Shown here: one piece after another, positions 17,272 through 17,273 of the stretch
Layout of the letters: every line of letters begins with the position of its first letter
How positions within the stretch are numbered: position 1 is the stretch's first letter
DNA from: Zygnema cylindricum
Lineage: Eukaryota > Streptophyta > Zygnematophyceae > Zygnematales > Zygnemataceae
Length of the DNA: 17,273 nt
Assembly (NCBI GenBank): GCA_037447655.1
Contig: JBBHKE010000571.1
Coordinates: forward strand, 1-17,273
Reading direction: 5' to 3'
Translations under genes and position numbers: made by a program
Notes under the pieces: generated by a model
Database searches by the model: none
The model's input: only the letters and a program-made list of their open reading frames with translations
Told to the model about the DNA's origin: nothing

Positions 17272-17273
17272 TG

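Larger units (their letters stand above)
14418..17273 (-). mobile_element. Ty3/gypsy chromovirus LTR retrotransposon, 3' half
   Basis: Read on the minus strand, the order is integrase zinc finger, integrase core, GPY/F-like module, chromodomain, long tail, polypurine tract and 3' LTR, which is the 3' part of a Ty3/gypsy chromovirus. Gag, protease, reverse transcriptase, RNase H and the 5' LTR should lie right of 17273. The pol frame changes three times within the recognisable domains, apparently by single-base indels, and once more near its end, but no isolated nonsense substitution was seen. The bases outside the LTR end (14413-14417, ACCAA) would be the target duplication and should recur beyond the 5' LTR. 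Confidence 0.92.

Overview
The window looks like nuclear DNA of a eukaryote, most probably of the green lineage (a streptophyte alga or early plant with a bloated, repeat-rich genome). The evidence is a gene split by GT-AG introns, a Ty3/gypsy chromovirus-type LTR retrotransposon, a hAT transposase of the DUF659 type common in plants, and abundant (GA)n microsatellites. The species cannot be fixed from the sequence.

Layout. (1) Positions 1-5187, minus strand: the 5' part of a multi-exon gene for an MFSD6-like (MFS_1_like) membrane transporter. Six exons can be placed with compatible phases and splice signals, a seventh runs off the left edge, and a short stretch between exons 4 and 5 is unresolved. 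Its introns hold CT-rich arrays (GA on the plus strand) that abut splice sites, and several degenerate tandem repeats. (2) Positions 5188-7486: no convincing gene; a CT array, a TA/TG microsatellite and a short CCCTAAAA-type array. (3) Positions 7487-13316: a nest of DNA transposons. The outer one (7496-13307) has ~305-bp terminal inverted repeats (TIRs) and a perfect 9-bp target duplication, as in Mutator-like elements. Its left TIR is interrupted by a 1700-bp PIF/Harbinger-like element (7772-9471, TAA duplication), which is itself interrupted by a 924-bp non-autonomous hAT element (8326-9249, 17-bp TIRs, 8-bp duplication). The body of the outer element also holds a decayed, nearly full-length hAT transposase gene (9969-11928). 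(4) Positions 13317-14417: non-coding, with a possible end of a second Harbinger-like element. (5) Positions 14418-17273, minus strand: the 3' half of a gypsy chromovirus: 3' LTR, polypurine tract, a long extension after the chromodomain, chromodomain, integrase core and integrase zinc finger. Reverse transcriptase and the 5' LTR lie beyond the right edge.

The only apparent host gene is the transporter. The rest is transposon-derived or simple repeat. The clearest result is the three-level transposon nest: each level has its own target duplication, and the intact right TIR of the outer element preserves the empty site of the middle one. No new functional system (defence, biosynthetic or regulatory) was found. 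The most unusual coding observation is the ~280-residue region after the retroelement chromodomain, with a basic nuclear-localisation-like cluster and a possible coiled-coil end.
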